Shown here piece after piece: positions 44,220 to 52,636 of a stretch of 64,000 bases of DNA; positions within the stretch are counted from its first letter, which is position 1; the number at the start of each line of letters is the position of its first letter. The translations under genes and the position numbers were made by a program. The notes under the pieces are model-generated. The model ran no database searches. It was given only the letters and a program-made list of their open reading frames with translations, and was not told the DNA's origin. The stretch lies in assembly GCF_019278525.1 (NCBI RefSeq), contig NZ_CP058986.1:3425001-3489000 (forward strand), in the 5' to 3' direction. Source of the stretch: Polaribacter sp. HaHaR_3_91 (GTDB lineage Bacteria > Bacteroidota > Bacteroidia > Flavobacteriales > Flavobacteriaceae).

Positions 44220-46589
44220 TTAAAAAGGAACTGTTACAGATAAGGATAGATTTCTACCTGCTTCTGGCACATCTATCAATCTGTAAAAACTAGTGTGATT
44301 GTAATATTTTGTATCGAATACGTTATTCAACTTTACACGTAAATGCACAGGATCATCATTTTTAAATACATTTACCTCAGCTAAAAAAGACATGTTTAAC
44401 ACCTGATAACCTGCCGTTTTTTCTTCCGGGGGTACAATTTCATATTGAGCAGCAGTAATTCTATAATCTGCCACTAATTGTGGTTTCTTAAAAAAGAGGA
44501 TTTTTTTAAATTGATAATTGGTAGACAGCAAACCTGATAATGGTGGAGAAAAAGGTAGTGTAAACCCTTCTTTTGGCCCGCTAGTTTGTCTAGAATACAC
44601 ATACTCTACAGAAGCATCTAATTGCAAGTTTTTAGATATTGTGGTATTAGCTCTAAACTCTCCTCCTACTCTAAAAACCTTGGCTTGTGTGTATTCATAA
44701 ATTTGCAAAGTTTCGTAATAATTAGAAGTCGGATTTAAATAAATATAGTTTTGAAATATATTTACAAACGGACTCACACCAACACTAAACGATTTTCTAG
44801 TATGATCGATATCAATATCTAATTGATATGATATTTCTGGATCTAAATCTAAATTCCCTCTTTCATAACGATACATGTGATAGTTCACTCCGTCTGATGC
44901 CAATTCATTAGCCAAAGGCATTCTAAAACTTCTACCCACATTTACTTTATACGTGATATTGTTATTTATGTAACTTAAACCAAGAGAAGCACTTAAACTA
45001 CCAAAATTCAACACTTTATCTTGTGCTCTCTGTAAATACTTATAAGAAGTAGAACCGGCTTCATTATTAATTGTTGAAGGAAACCAATCATTATACGATT
45101 TGGTATTTATAAACCCTAAATCATAACGAACACCTGCTAAAATGTGTAAGTTATGTTTGATTTGAAAATGATCATAACCAAAAACACCTGCTGTAAAACG
45201 GTTATACTCCGGAATTAAAAACCCCCAACCACCAATATTATTATCTTGATATTCCGCATTTACACCTAAAACCATATCGTGTTGCTCATTTGGCTTAAAT
45301 GCATCTTTTATATTTAAAGAATAGGTGCTTTTATTAAATACCCGTTCTTTTGTGTCTGAAGGTTTTGGCATATAACCATGCGGAACCGGCTCTGAGTGTT
45401 CTTCTCTTTGATTGTTTTGATAACCAAGATCAAAATGTATTTTATGGTTACTCGTATTTAAAGATGTATTATTAGTGATTTTAAAGTGATTTACTTTATG
45501 AAAAGGTAAATCGATATCCCTATTAGAACGATCATAATCGATACTAGAAGTTCTTACCTCTAAACCATGTGCATTTGCAAAAAATCCGTTTTTAGCATTT
45601 ACATTACTAAATGTAGTTTCTGATGTAATTTTATCAGAAACATAACCAATACTTATACTTGCATCTGCCTCATTACCCGCAGTATTTCTTAAATTATTAT
45701 CATGTAAATCAAAAATATAATTTTCATAATTAATTTTATCCGTGGGCACCTTATAATCTCCGTAATCTCTATACGTTAATCTACTTCTGTAAAACCAATT
45801 CTCTTTTCTAGATTCAATCCCTGCAGAAATTCCTAATAAATCATTATTACTTTCTCCCAAAATATTTACTTCTCCACTAAAAGAGTTTGGTAACGGAATT
45901 TTATTAGGCTGAATATCTATAACACCAGCAATAGCATCTGATCCATACAACAAAGAAGCGGGACCTTTTATAATTTGAATATTATCTATTCCCTGTTGGT
46001 CTATTTCTAAACCATGATCATTTCCCCATTGTTGCGCTTCATGCTTTATACCATTTTGTACCACAGCAACTCTATTAAAACCTAAGCCTCTAATTGTAGG
46101 TTTCGATTGCCCAGAACCAATACTAATTGTACTAACTCCTGGTATTTTACTTAAAGTTTGCATCAAACTATTTTCTCTATTATTGTCTAAAAATTCTTTA
46201 GAAACAACATGAGAAACAATCGGGTTCTCTTTTAGCACTCTTTTTTTTGATTTTCCAAAAACCTTAATTTCATCTAAAGCTGTAGATGATTCTTTTAAGA
46301 AAACCGGCATGGTAACTATTTTAGATTTTACAGTGACTGTAACGGTTTTAGCTTCGTAACCAACATGGGAAATTTTGAAAGTATAAATACCTTCTTTCTT
46401 AATATCTATTGTAAATTCCCCTGATTTAGATGAAATTGAAAATGAATGTTCTCCTACAACATTAACACCTTCTAAAGGCTGCAAGTTATTATCATTTAAC
46501 ACAGACCCTTTTATTTGATAAGAATCTTGCGCAAACGCACTAGAGCACAAGCTAAAGAATAGCCATATACTCAACATATTTTTAAACAT
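44220..46589 (-). CDS. TonB-dependent receptor, metal or haem type
   Basis: A 789-residue receptor with a signal peptide ending near SAFAQ, a carboxypeptidase-regulatory-like domain (about 24-105), a plug domain (IPGVSTISIGSGQSKPTIRG, QQWGNDHGLEIDQQGIDNIQ, IKGPASLLYGSDAIAG) and a 22-strand barrel ending in LSVTVPF. The length and plug are typical of siderophore, haem or metal receptors, not SusC. The GNDHGLEID segment and several HxxH pairs in the barrel resemble zinc receptors of the ZnuD group. Two DUF4625 lipoproteins follow, and a His/Cys-rich small protein precedes it by 232 bp. Zinc or haem uptake is the best guess. Confidence 0.82.
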   Translation of the reverse strand: MFKNMLSIWLFFSLCSSAFAQDSYQIKGSVLNDNNLQPLEGVNVVGEHSFSISSKSGEFTIDIKKEGIYTFKISHVGYEAKTVTVTVKSKIVTMPVFLKESSTALDEIKVFGKSKKRVLKENPIVSHVVSKEFLDNNRENSLMQTLSKIPGVSTISIGSGQSKPTIRGLGFNRVAVVQNGIKHEAQQWGNDHGLEIDQQGIDNIQIIKGPASLLYGSDAIAGVIDIQPNKIPLPNSFSGEVNILGESNNDLLGISAGIESRKENWFYRSRLTYRDYGDYKVPTDKINYENYIFDLHDNNLRNTAGNEADASISIGYVSDKITSETTFSNVNAKNGFFANAHGLEVRTSSIDYDRSNRDIDLPFHKVNHFKITNNTSLNTSNHKIHFDLGYQNNQREEHSEPVPHGYMPKPSDTKERVFNKSTYSLNIKDAFKPNEQHDMVLGVNAEYQDNNIGGWGFLIPEYNRFTAGVFGYDHFQIKHNLHILAGVRYDLGFINTKSYNDWFPSTINNEAGSTSYKYLQRAQDKVLNFGSLSASLGLSYINNNITYKVNVGRSFRMPLANELASDGVNYHMYRYERGNLDLDPEISYQLDIDIDHTRKSFSVGVSPFVNIFQNYIYLNPTSNYYETLQIYEYTQAKVFRVGGEFRANTTISKNLQLDASVEYVYSRQTSGPKEGFTLPFSPPLSGLLSTNYQFKKILFFKKPQLVADYRITAAQYEIVPPEEKTAGYQVLNMSFLAEVNVFKNDDPVHLRVKLNNVFDTKYYNHTSFYRLIDVPEAGRNLSLSVTVPF

Positions 46590-46821
46590 AATTGTATACT
46601 ATAAGATTTGAACATTTGTTCTTAAAAAAGAACCACGACAAAATCTATACACACATAAAGACTAACCAATAGCTTGCTTTATTAAACTGACACATAGTAA
46701 CAACTAAGCTGTTTAAAACATCCATAAAAAAATGAATTAAATAAACCACTTAAAAGAAATCAATTGAATAAACACAGAACTAATTACTTATAGAACTTAT
46801 AAATAATATGCATAGAAAAAC

Positions 46822-47130
46822 TTATACTAAAAAAGGTGGAGGTCGAGAAAAGAGTTCTCTAGGAAAAGTATTCTTAGAAATAATACTTTTGTAGTTTGTT
46901 ATTACTTCTTTCTGAATAAAAAATTCAATGTTTTTAAATTCGAGATCAGGTGCATCTGAAGTAATTATGGGAGTTAAATTGTTTACAATCGCATTATCAC
47001 ATACTGCACAATATAATGCATGCTCTTTATCATCTGTATGAGACAAAGCATGTAAGCCTGCCATTTTCATTGATAGAAAAAGAACAAGAAACAAATAAGT
47101 GATACTATTTTTTAAGCGACTGAACTTCAT
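46822..47130 (-). CDS. Small secreted His/Cys-rich protein, unknown function
   Basis: A 102-residue protein whose N-terminus (1-24) is a hydrophobic signal or anchor. The next part has His27, His31, His37, Cys41 and Cys44 in HALSHTDDKEHALYCAVCD, a clear metal-binding arrangement. It ends in SRPPPFLV. Similar short proteins often sit upstream of metal TonB receptors in Flavobacteriia. It is transcribed toward the receptor gene, possibly as the first gene of that operon, although the 232-bp gap may contain another promoter. Two operator-like repeats lie upstream. A periplasmic metal-binding or sensing role is inferred. Confidence 0.6.
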   Translation of the reverse strand: MKFSRLKNSITYLFLVLFLSMKMAGLHALSHTDDKEHALYCAVCDNAIVNNLTPIITSDAPDLEFKNIEFFIQKEVITNYKSIISKNTFPRELFSRPPPFLV

Positions 47131-47213
47131 TAAGACATTAAATAATAATTTAATTATTTTATCAACAAATACTTTTTACTTTTAAATATAAATAATACTC
47201 TACTGCCATTAAA

Positions 47214-47284
47214 GCAATCAAGTTGCATTAACGCAATTGCAAACATATTCTATTTTTTATATTATTGCAACTAAATTGCATTAA
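47214..47284. promoter_or_regulatory. Pair of operator-like 18-bp repeats
   Basis: Two copies of GCAA-N5-TTGCATTAA occur at 47214-47231 (GCAATCAAGTTGCATTAA) and 47267-47284 (GCAACTAAATTGCATTAA). Each core is an inverted repeat with a 5-base spacer, and the copies are 53 bp apart, about five helical turns, on the same face of the DNA. They lie between the divergent genes at 47130 (-) and 47428 (+), in a 297-bp gap otherwise without features. A possible -7 element for the right gene (TAATTTCG, one mismatch) is at 47400-47407. A Fur/Zur-type metalloregulator would fit the neighbours but is not shown. Confidence 0.5.
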
Positions 47285-47427
47285 AATAATAAAAAGAAAA
47301 CTTCGGTACATAAACTACCTAAAATAGCGTGTTAAAACAATAATTAAAAAGCAAATTATATTTAACAATCCTTTAACTAGAACCTTTTATTTCATCCTCT
47401 AATTTCGCAAACCTAAACCAACAAAAC

Positions 47428-48312
47428 ATGAAATACTTAATACTTACAACTCTCTTATTTATATCTTTAATAAGCACTACCAAGGCACAAGATAAACCTG
47501 CTTATCAATTATTTAAAAATAATGGAAAGACTGCCAATTATAATAAAATGATTAAAGATCTTGCTGATAGTGATATGGTATTTTTTGGAGAGTATCATTA
47601 CAACCCAATTTCACATTGGATGCAATTAGAAGTTAGTAAAAGCCTGTTTGAAATAAAAGGAGACTCATTATTCTTTGGAGCAGAAATGTTAGAAAGCGGA
47701 AATCAATTGGTTTTAAATGAATATTTATCTGGATTATATCCAGAAAGTAAAATGATTCCTGAAATGACACAAATGTGGAACAATTATGACACAGATTACA
47801 GACCTTTAGTTGAATTTGCAAAAGAAAATAAACTTCGTTTTATTGCAACAAACATCCCTAGAAGATATGCTTCTTTAATCAGTAAAAAAGGAATAAGCGC
47901 TTTAAAAGAATTAAGCCCTGAAGCACTTGCTTTAATTGGTCCGGATTTAGAAACCTATTTTGACCCTACCGTAAAAGCGTATGCAGAAATGGCTGATAAT
48001 ATGGGAGGACACGTACCTCCAAATATGTTAAACATACAAACTGCTCAAGCAGCAAAAGATGCTACAATGGCGCACTTTTCTCTTAAGAATTTTAAAAAAG
48101 GAGATTTATTACTTCATATAGAAGGTTCTTACCACTCTAACTACGGACAAGGAATTATATGGTGGATTCATCAAATTAACCCAGGTTTAAACATTAAATC
48201 AATTACAACGGTAACAGCAACTGAATGGAGTAAATTAACATCAGAGGAAAAAGAAAGCATTGCCAATTATATAATTGTAGTTGCTGATAATATGACACAA
48301 ACAGAAAACTAA
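47428..48312 (+). CDS. ChaN-like haem-binding protein
   Basis: A 294-residue protein with a signal peptide (about 1-20, ending TTKAQ). FFGEYHYNPISHWMQLEV, FGAEML, YRPLVEFAKENKLRFIATN and HIEGSYHSNYGQGI match the ChaN (DUF399) family in the TIKI/EreA-like superfamily. Characterised ChaN proteins bind haem as an iron-linked lipoprotein. Here the signal looks like type I, not lipoprotein. It is transcribed away from the TonB-receptor operon, with shared operator-like repeats between them, so it probably belongs to the same iron, haem or metal response. It stands alone and is closed by a terminator. Confidence 0.82.
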   Translation: MKYLILTTLLFISLISTTKAQDKPAYQLFKNNGKTANYNKMIKDLADSDMVFFGEYHYNPISHWMQLEVSKSLFEIKGDSLFFGAEMLESGNQLVLNEYLSGLYPESKMIPEMTQMWNNYDTDYRPLVEFAKENKLRFIATNIPRRYASLISKKGISALKELSPEALALIGPDLETYFDPTVKAYAEMADNMGGHVPPNMLNIQTAQAAKDATMAHFSLKNFKKGDLLLHIEGSYHSNYGQGIIWWIHQINPGLNIKSITTVTATEWSKLTSEEKESIANYIIVVADNMTQTEN

Positions 48313-48380
48313 TTTTATTTTCTACATCAACCTAAAAAGATAATAAGAATTAATATTAAAGTTACCAAATTGAGTAAATA

Positions 48381-48414
48381 GAAAAGACCTTGAACAAATG
48401 TCCAAGGCCTTTTC
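48381..48414. terminator. Bidirectional intrinsic terminator
   Basis: GAAAAG(A)CCTTG pairs with CAAGG(C)CTTTTC around a 10-base loop, with one internal mismatch. It lies between the converging ChaN-like gene and the PID-CTERM gene, and serves both. Confidence 0.85.
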
Positions 48415-48438
48415 GTCTAACCAAACTTAGTATAAAAA

Positions 48439-48636
48439 CTAACTACTACTATCTTTAAGGATCTTTCTAGACCCGTATATTATTCCTAAACTTATTAAAA
48501 ACAAAATACCTATTAAATTATCTATAGGCAATCCCGGAGGTGGTGGTGGACCTGCAGGCATAGGAACAGCTTGACTATATCCTAACGCAGGAAGCATAAA
48601 AATTATCACTAGTAAAAAAGTAATTTTTTTAACCAT
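48439..48636 (-). CDS. PID-CTERM protein-sorting-domain small protein
   Basis: A 65-residue protein consisting of a signal peptide (1-22), a proline-rich motif PPPPPGLPID (30-39), a transmembrane stretch (LIGILFLISLGIIYG) and a basic end (SRKILKD). This is the signature of the flavobacterial PID-CTERM sorting signal, here with almost no cargo between the signal peptide and the motif. Such short proteins are common in this family of bacteria; their role is unknown. The gene is alone between a terminator and a small unknown gene. Confidence 0.7.
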   Translation of the reverse strand: MVKKITFLLVIIFMLPALGYSQAVPMPAGPPPPPGLPIDNLIGILFLISLGIIYGSRKILKDSSS

Positions 48637-48737
48637 ATATATTGTTTCTTATCTATAAGACTCATATTGTTTATAAAAGTCACTACAAATAAAAAATAAA
48701 ATAGGTATTTCTAAAAAAATATTCGGTGAAAGGTACT

Positions 48738-49010
48738 TTAGTGAAGGTATTGCTTAATCATTATTCGGTGAGCAGGAATGCTCTTATCGTAGTTTTCTAC
48801 TAATAATTCTAATATTTCTGGGGCATTTACTCCAATATCATTTTTTTGTAAATATCTAGATACATATAAATTATATGCATCTTTATTCTTTTCAAAAATT
48901 AAAAAATGAGTTTCATTTAATTCTGTAAAACTAATTTCATTACCAGAAAAACTATCTGATGTATCTAAAAAAAATGGTGAAAACTCGTAATATTTAAAAA
49001 CATTTTCCAT
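48738..49010 (-). CDS. Small hypothetical protein next to clpS
   Basis: A 90-residue acidic cytoplasmic protein with no signal peptide and no motif I recognise. It contains aromatic-rich segments (YYEFSPFFLD, FLIFEKN) and a helical second half. It starts 17 bp after the clpS stop on the same strand, so co-transcription is likely. The position suggests a conserved flavobacterial partner of clpS or prmA, but nothing in the protein shows this. Confidence 0.55.
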   Translation of the reverse strand: MENVFKYYEFSPFFLDTSDSFSGNEISFTELNETHFLIFEKNKDAYNLYVSRYLQKNDIGVNAPEILELLVENYDKSIPAHRIMIKQYLH

Positions 49011-49027
49011 AAACTACTTATTTTCAA

Positions 49028-49303
49028 TTATACTAATTCTGCGGATAAACCTAATTGTAATAATTTAGAACATCTTGGCTCTAAATCTTTAAGTTCACCA
49101 GACTTAACTGTACATTTTCCCTTGTAGTGAACTAAAGTTGCACATTGCTCTGCTTGCTCAAAAGAATGCTCACAAACAGTAACTAGAGATTCTATTACAT
49201 GATCAAAAGTATTTACATCATCATTATGCAATACTATTTCATGCTGAAAAACCTCTTGTTCTAAGACATCTACCTCTTCTTGTATTTTTTCTTTTGTACT
49301 CAT
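49028..49303 (-). CDS. clpS: ClpS, adaptor of the ClpAP/ClpCP protease
   Basis: A 91-residue protein with the ClpS core: HEIVLHNDDVNTFDHVIESL, CEHSFEQAEQCATLVHYKGKC and an LQLGLSAELV end. ClpS binds N-degron substrates and passes them to ClpA. The N-terminal 20 residues are acidic and likely flexible, as in other ClpS proteins. It follows prmA by 9 bp and is probably in one operon with it. Confidence 0.93.
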   Translation of the reverse strand: MSTKEKIQEEVDVLEQEVFQHEIVLHNDDVNTFDHVIESLVTVCEHSFEQAEQCATLVHYKGKCTVKSGELKDLEPRCSKLLQLGLSAELV

Positions 49304-49312
49304 TTTACAAAA

Positions 49313-50149
49313 TTACAATTTATTGTATTTTAATGCAACCCAATTATTTCTTTCTATAACAGTTTCTAATTTTAAATTATATTTAGAAACTTCTGCATCT
49401 ATCACAGGAATATCATCTTGATAAAAACCACTTAATAAAAGTACACCATTATCATTTAAACAATTCGTGTATGCTTGCATGTCCATCAGTAAAATATTTC
49501 TATTGATGTTCGCAATAATAACATCATATTTTTTATCGACTAAAAGAGCTGCTTCTCCTTCAAAAACCGAAATATTTTTACAATTATTTCTCTCAACGTT
49601 CTCTACAGAATTTTCATAACACCAATTATCAATATCGATAGCATCAATAGGATTTGCGCCTTTCATTTCAGCAAAAATTGCCAAAATTCCGGTTCCACAC
49701 CCCATATCTAATGTTTTTTTCCCTTCTAAATCTAATTGTAATAAATGTTGTACCATCATGTGTGTAGTTTCATGATGACCTGTACCAAAACTCATTTTTG
49801 GCTCAATTACAATATCATATTTTAAATGAGGGTTTTCATGAAATGGCGCACGAATACTAACCACGTCTTCCACCTGAATAGGTGAAAAATTCTTTTCCCA
49901 CTCTGCATTCCAGTTTGTTTGCTCAATCTCTTTTTGATCGTATTCTATAGAAAACTCTTCAGAGTTTAAAACAAAAATATCCTCTAAAACGCTAGCGTTC
50001 CAATCATCTTTTTGAATGTAAGCGGTTACTCCGTTTTCATTTTCAACAAAACTTTCAAAACCAACCTCTCCTAATTCTGCTATTAAAATTTCTGTTGCTG
50101 GTTCTTTTGGTGTTACTGTAAAATTGTATTCTATATAAATATTATCCAT
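49313..50149 (-). CDS. prmA: Ribosomal protein L11 methyltransferase PrmA
   Basis: A SAM-dependent methyltransferase that modifies ribosomal protein L11. MSFGTGHHETTH and LDMGCGTGILAIFAEMKGA (SAM site) with IIANINRNILL (active-site loop) are all present. The frame is open further upstream to 50197, but the start at 50149 (MDNIYIEYNF) is preferred because the longer version would translate through the tpiA terminator hairpin and adds residues not seen in the family. The length of 278 residues is typical. It is followed by clpS and precedes nothing else in the operon. Confidence 0.93.
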   Translation of the reverse strand: MDNIYIEYNFTVTPKEPATEILIAELGEVGFESFVENENGVTAYIQKDDWNASVLEDIFVLNSEEFSIEYDQKEIEQTNWNAEWEKNFSPIQVEDVVSIRAPFHENPHLKYDIVIEPKMSFGTGHHETTHMMVQHLLQLDLEGKKTLDMGCGTGILAIFAEMKGANPIDAIDIDNWCYENSVENVERNNCKNISVFEGEAALLVDKKYDVIIANINRNILLMDMQAYTNCLNDNGVLLLSGFYQDDIPVIDAEVSKYNLKLETVIERNNWVALKYNKL

Positions 50150-50168
50150 AAATGTCTTGTAAAAAAAA

Positions 50169-50196
50169 TGCATCGAGATTTTAAAATCTCGATGCA
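50169..50196 (-). terminator. tpiA intrinsic terminator
   Basis: A perfect 28-base palindrome (14 bp per arm, TGCATCGAGATTTT) is followed on the minus strand by a run of T residues. It lies 31 bp after the tpiA stop and before the prmA start. Confidence 0.9.
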
Positions 50197-50227
50197 AATT
50201 TATTGTAAATATTTTTAAGTACGATGC

Positions 50228-50986
50228 TTAAATAGCTTTAATAATTCCTGTAAAATCATCTACATTTAAAGCTGCTCCACCAATTAACCCACCATCCACG
50301 TCTGGTTTAGAGAAAATTTCTTCTGCATTTGCCGGTTTTACACTTCCTCCGTATAAGATAGAAACAGCATCTGCAACTTCTTGATTGTATTTTTTAGCTA
50401 CAATACTTCTAATAAAAGCATGCATTTCTTGCGCTTGTTCTGCACTTGCTGTTTCTCCTGTACCAATTGCCCAAACTGGTTCATAGGCTAAAATAATGCT
50501 TTTCCAAGCATCTGCTCCTAAATGAAATAATGCATTAGAAATTTGGCTTTCTACTACTGCAAAATGGTTTTCAGATTTTCTGTCTTCTAATAATTCTCCA
50601 AAACAAAAAATTGTTTCTAAATCATTTTCTAAAATAGCATCTACTTTTGCTGCTAAAGATTCATCTGTTTCATTAAAATAAGTTCTTCTTTCAGAGTGTC
50701 CTAAAATAACCGTTTTAATTCCGATTGCTTTTAACATATCTGCAGAAATCTCTCCTGTATAAGCTCCATTTTTAGCTTGGTGCATATTCTGAGCAACTAC
50801 TTCAATAGCAGAACCGTCTGCTACTTTTAAAGAAGCCGATAAGTTTACAAAAGTAGGAGCAACAATAACACGAGTATTTTTTAATTTCTCTTTTTTAATT
50901 GCTTTTTTTAAATCTTTGATAAGTTTTTTACTTTCTTTCTTATCATTGTTCATTTTCCAGTTACCTGCTACTATTTTTGTTCTCAT
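50228..50986 (-). CDS. tpiA: Triosephosphate isomerase
   Basis: A 252-residue glycolytic enzyme interconverting dihydroxyacetone phosphate and glyceraldehyde 3-phosphate. It has all of the family landmarks: AGNWKMN with the catalytic Lys, ILGHSERR with the catalytic His, AYEPVWAIGTG with the catalytic Glu and the start of the mobile loop, and ILYGGSVKP for phosphate binding. The length is normal and no signal peptide is present. It is transcribed alone, with its own terminator. Confidence 0.97.
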   Translation of the reverse strand: MRTKIVAGNWKMNNDKKESKKLIKDLKKAIKKEKLKNTRVIVAPTFVNLSASLKVADGSAIEVVAQNMHQAKNGAYTGEISADMLKAIGIKTVILGHSERRTYFNETDESLAAKVDAILENDLETIFCFGELLEDRKSENHFAVVESQISNALFHLGADAWKSIILAYEPVWAIGTGETASAEQAQEMHAFIRSIVAKKYNQEVADAVSILYGGSVKPANAEEIFSKPDVDGGLIGGAALNVDDFTGIIKAI

Positions 50987-51221
50987 AATTATTATTTTAT
51001 CACCTAAAAGGCCCTTGTTAATGTTTTTATTAATTTGGATGTAAATTTAAGAAATGGAAAGACAAAAAACACCCAGAAAAGCAAATAGTTACTATAACGT
51101 TTTATATAGTTTTTTTTTAATGTATTAAAAAGATCTTAAACCGTTATCGATGATAGAAAAAGGACTTAATAAATGACTATTTGTAACGAAAAAAAAAGGT
51201 AAAAGGCTATCAAAATATTTA

Positions 51222-51713
51222 TTATTCTAATGCTTTAATTATATTTTCATCAGAAGCATCTGTAGCATTAAATAATGTTATTTTTCCATTTTCATCAACC
51301 ACAACATATCTAGGAATCCAACTAAGATTTAAAAAACCAACCAAATCTCCTTTCTTCATTCCTTGTGGTAAATTGTAATGTTCTCCAATAACATCATAAC
51401 GTTTTACACCTCTTTTCCACGAGGACTTTTTTTCATCAACAGATAAAAATAAATACACTACTTCGGGAAACGCTGTTTGCAATTCTTTTACTTTAGGCAT
51501 TCCTACTAAACAATCTCTACACCAAGATGCCCAAACATCAATTAAAACCTTTTTTCCTTTATATTGATCAATTACGTCTTTAAACGTACTTACTTCGTCG
51601 TTTAAATCGTACACTTTTTCTAGAAGTGCTTTTTCTGAAAATTCGGTTGGAGTTTCTAAACTACAACTCGCTAAAAACGACACGAAAACTAAGACTATTA
51701 TTTTTTTTAACAT
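51222..51713 (-). CDS. Thioredoxin-like lipoprotein (TlpA/ResA type)
   Basis: A 163-residue protein with lipobox LASC (Cys17). The thioredoxin fold shows LIDVWASWCRDCLVGMP, with active-site Cys65 and Cys68 in a CRDC arrangement, and the cis-Pro loop at SWIPRYVVVDENG. It should act as a thiol-disulfide exchanger in the periplasm, for example in cytochrome or lipoprotein maturation. It is divergent from pyrF and 235 bp from tpiA, so it is probably a single-gene unit. Confidence 0.88.
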   Translation of the reverse strand: MLKKIIVLVFVSFLASCSLETPTEFSEKALLEKVYDLNDEVSTFKDVIDQYKGKKVLIDVWASWCRDCLVGMPKVKELQTAFPEVVYLFLSVDEKKSSWKRGVKRYDVIGEHYNLPQGMKKGDLVGFLNLSWIPRYVVVDENGKITLFNATDASDENIIKALE

Positions 51714-51767
51714 TACTTATTTTTTATTTTTTGTCACCTAAAGATCTCAATACTTACAATTAGACGC

Positions 51768-51797
51768 TTTGTTTAAAAACAAAAATACCTATTTTTG
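51768..51797 (+). promoter_or_regulatory. pyrF promoter (Bacteroidota -33/-7 type)
   Basis: TTTG at 51768-51771 and TATTTTTG at 51790-51797, an exact match to TTTG-N18-TAnnTTTG. Transcription would start near 51804, 13 bases before the ATG used for pyrF, which rules out the longer start at 51769. Confidence 0.75.
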
Positions 51798-51816
51798 CAA
51801 AACTTATAGAAAACAA

Positions 51817-52632
51817 ATGACAACACAAGAACTTATTGCCCAAATTAAAAAGAAAAAATCATTTTTATGCATTGGATTGGATGTGGATTTAACCAAAATT
51901 CCGCAACATCTTTTAAAAGAAGAAGATCCTATTTTTGCATTTAACAAAGCAATTATCGATGCTACGCATCATTTGTGTGTTGCCTATAAACCTAATACCG
52001 CTTTTTATGAAGCTTACGGCATAAAAGGTTGGCAATCTTTAGAAAAAACAATTCAGTATTTAAATAAAAACTACCCAGAAATCTACACAATTGCAGATGC
52101 AAAACGTGGCGATATCGGCAACACCTCTACCATGTACGCAAAAGCTTTTTTAGAAGACTTAGCGTTCGATTCTGTTACTGTTGCACCTTATATGGGTAAA
52201 GATTCTGTAGAGCCATTTTTAGCTTTTAAAAACAAGCATACTATTATGTTGGCCTTAACTTCTAATGAAGGTGCTTTCGATTTTCAGACTAAAGAAGTGA
52301 ATGGAAGAGAACTATACAAAGAGGTTTTAGAAACCTCTAAAGGATGGAAAAATTCTGAAAACTTAATGTATGTTGTTGGCGCAACTAAAGCAGAATATTT
52401 TACAGAAATAAGAAAAATTGTACCTAACTCTTTTCTTTTAGTTCCTGGTGTTGGTGCACAAGGAGGAAATTTACAAGATGTTTGTAAATATGGTTTATCA
52501 GAAAATATTGGTTTATTAATAAATTCTTCTAGAGGAATTATTTACGCTTCTAATGATGAAAAATTTGCACAAAATGCTGCTTTAAAAGCTGAAGAATTAC
52601 AACAAGAAATGGCTGTAATTTTAGCACAATAA
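51817..52632 (+). CDS. pyrF: Orotidine 5'-phosphate decarboxylase (PyrF, type 2)
   Basis: A 271-residue enzyme of pyrimidine synthesis that converts OMP to [24 protein letters not shown], the catalytic [12 protein letters not shown] and VPGVGAQGG are the markers of the longer, type 2 form. The frame is open from 51769, but the promoter -33 element overlaps that start, so the ATG at 51817 (MTTQELIAQ) is chosen. The next gene starts 4 bp after the stop. Confidence 0.95.
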   Translation: MTTQELIAQIKKKKSFLCIGLDVDLTKIPQHLLKEEDPIFAFNKAIIDATHHLCVAYKPNTAFYEAYGIKGWQSLEKTIQYLNKNYPEIYTIADAKRGDIGNTSTMYAKAFLEDLAFDSVTVAPYMGKDSVEPFLAFKNKHTIMLALTSNEGAFDFQTKEVNGRELYKEVLETSKGWKNSENLMYVVGATKAEYFTEIRKIVPNSFLLVPGVGAQGGNLQDVCKYGLSENIGLLINSSRGIIYASNDEKFAQNAALKAEELQQEMAVILAQ

Positions 52633-52636
52633 TCTT

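Noticed and set aside
50150..50197. Upstream start for prmA
   Set aside because: It overlaps the perfect tpiA terminator hairpin and adds 16 residues not expected in PrmA.
51769..51816. Upstream start for pyrF
   Set aside because: The promoter -33 and -7 elements lie within it, so the transcript begins after that ATG.
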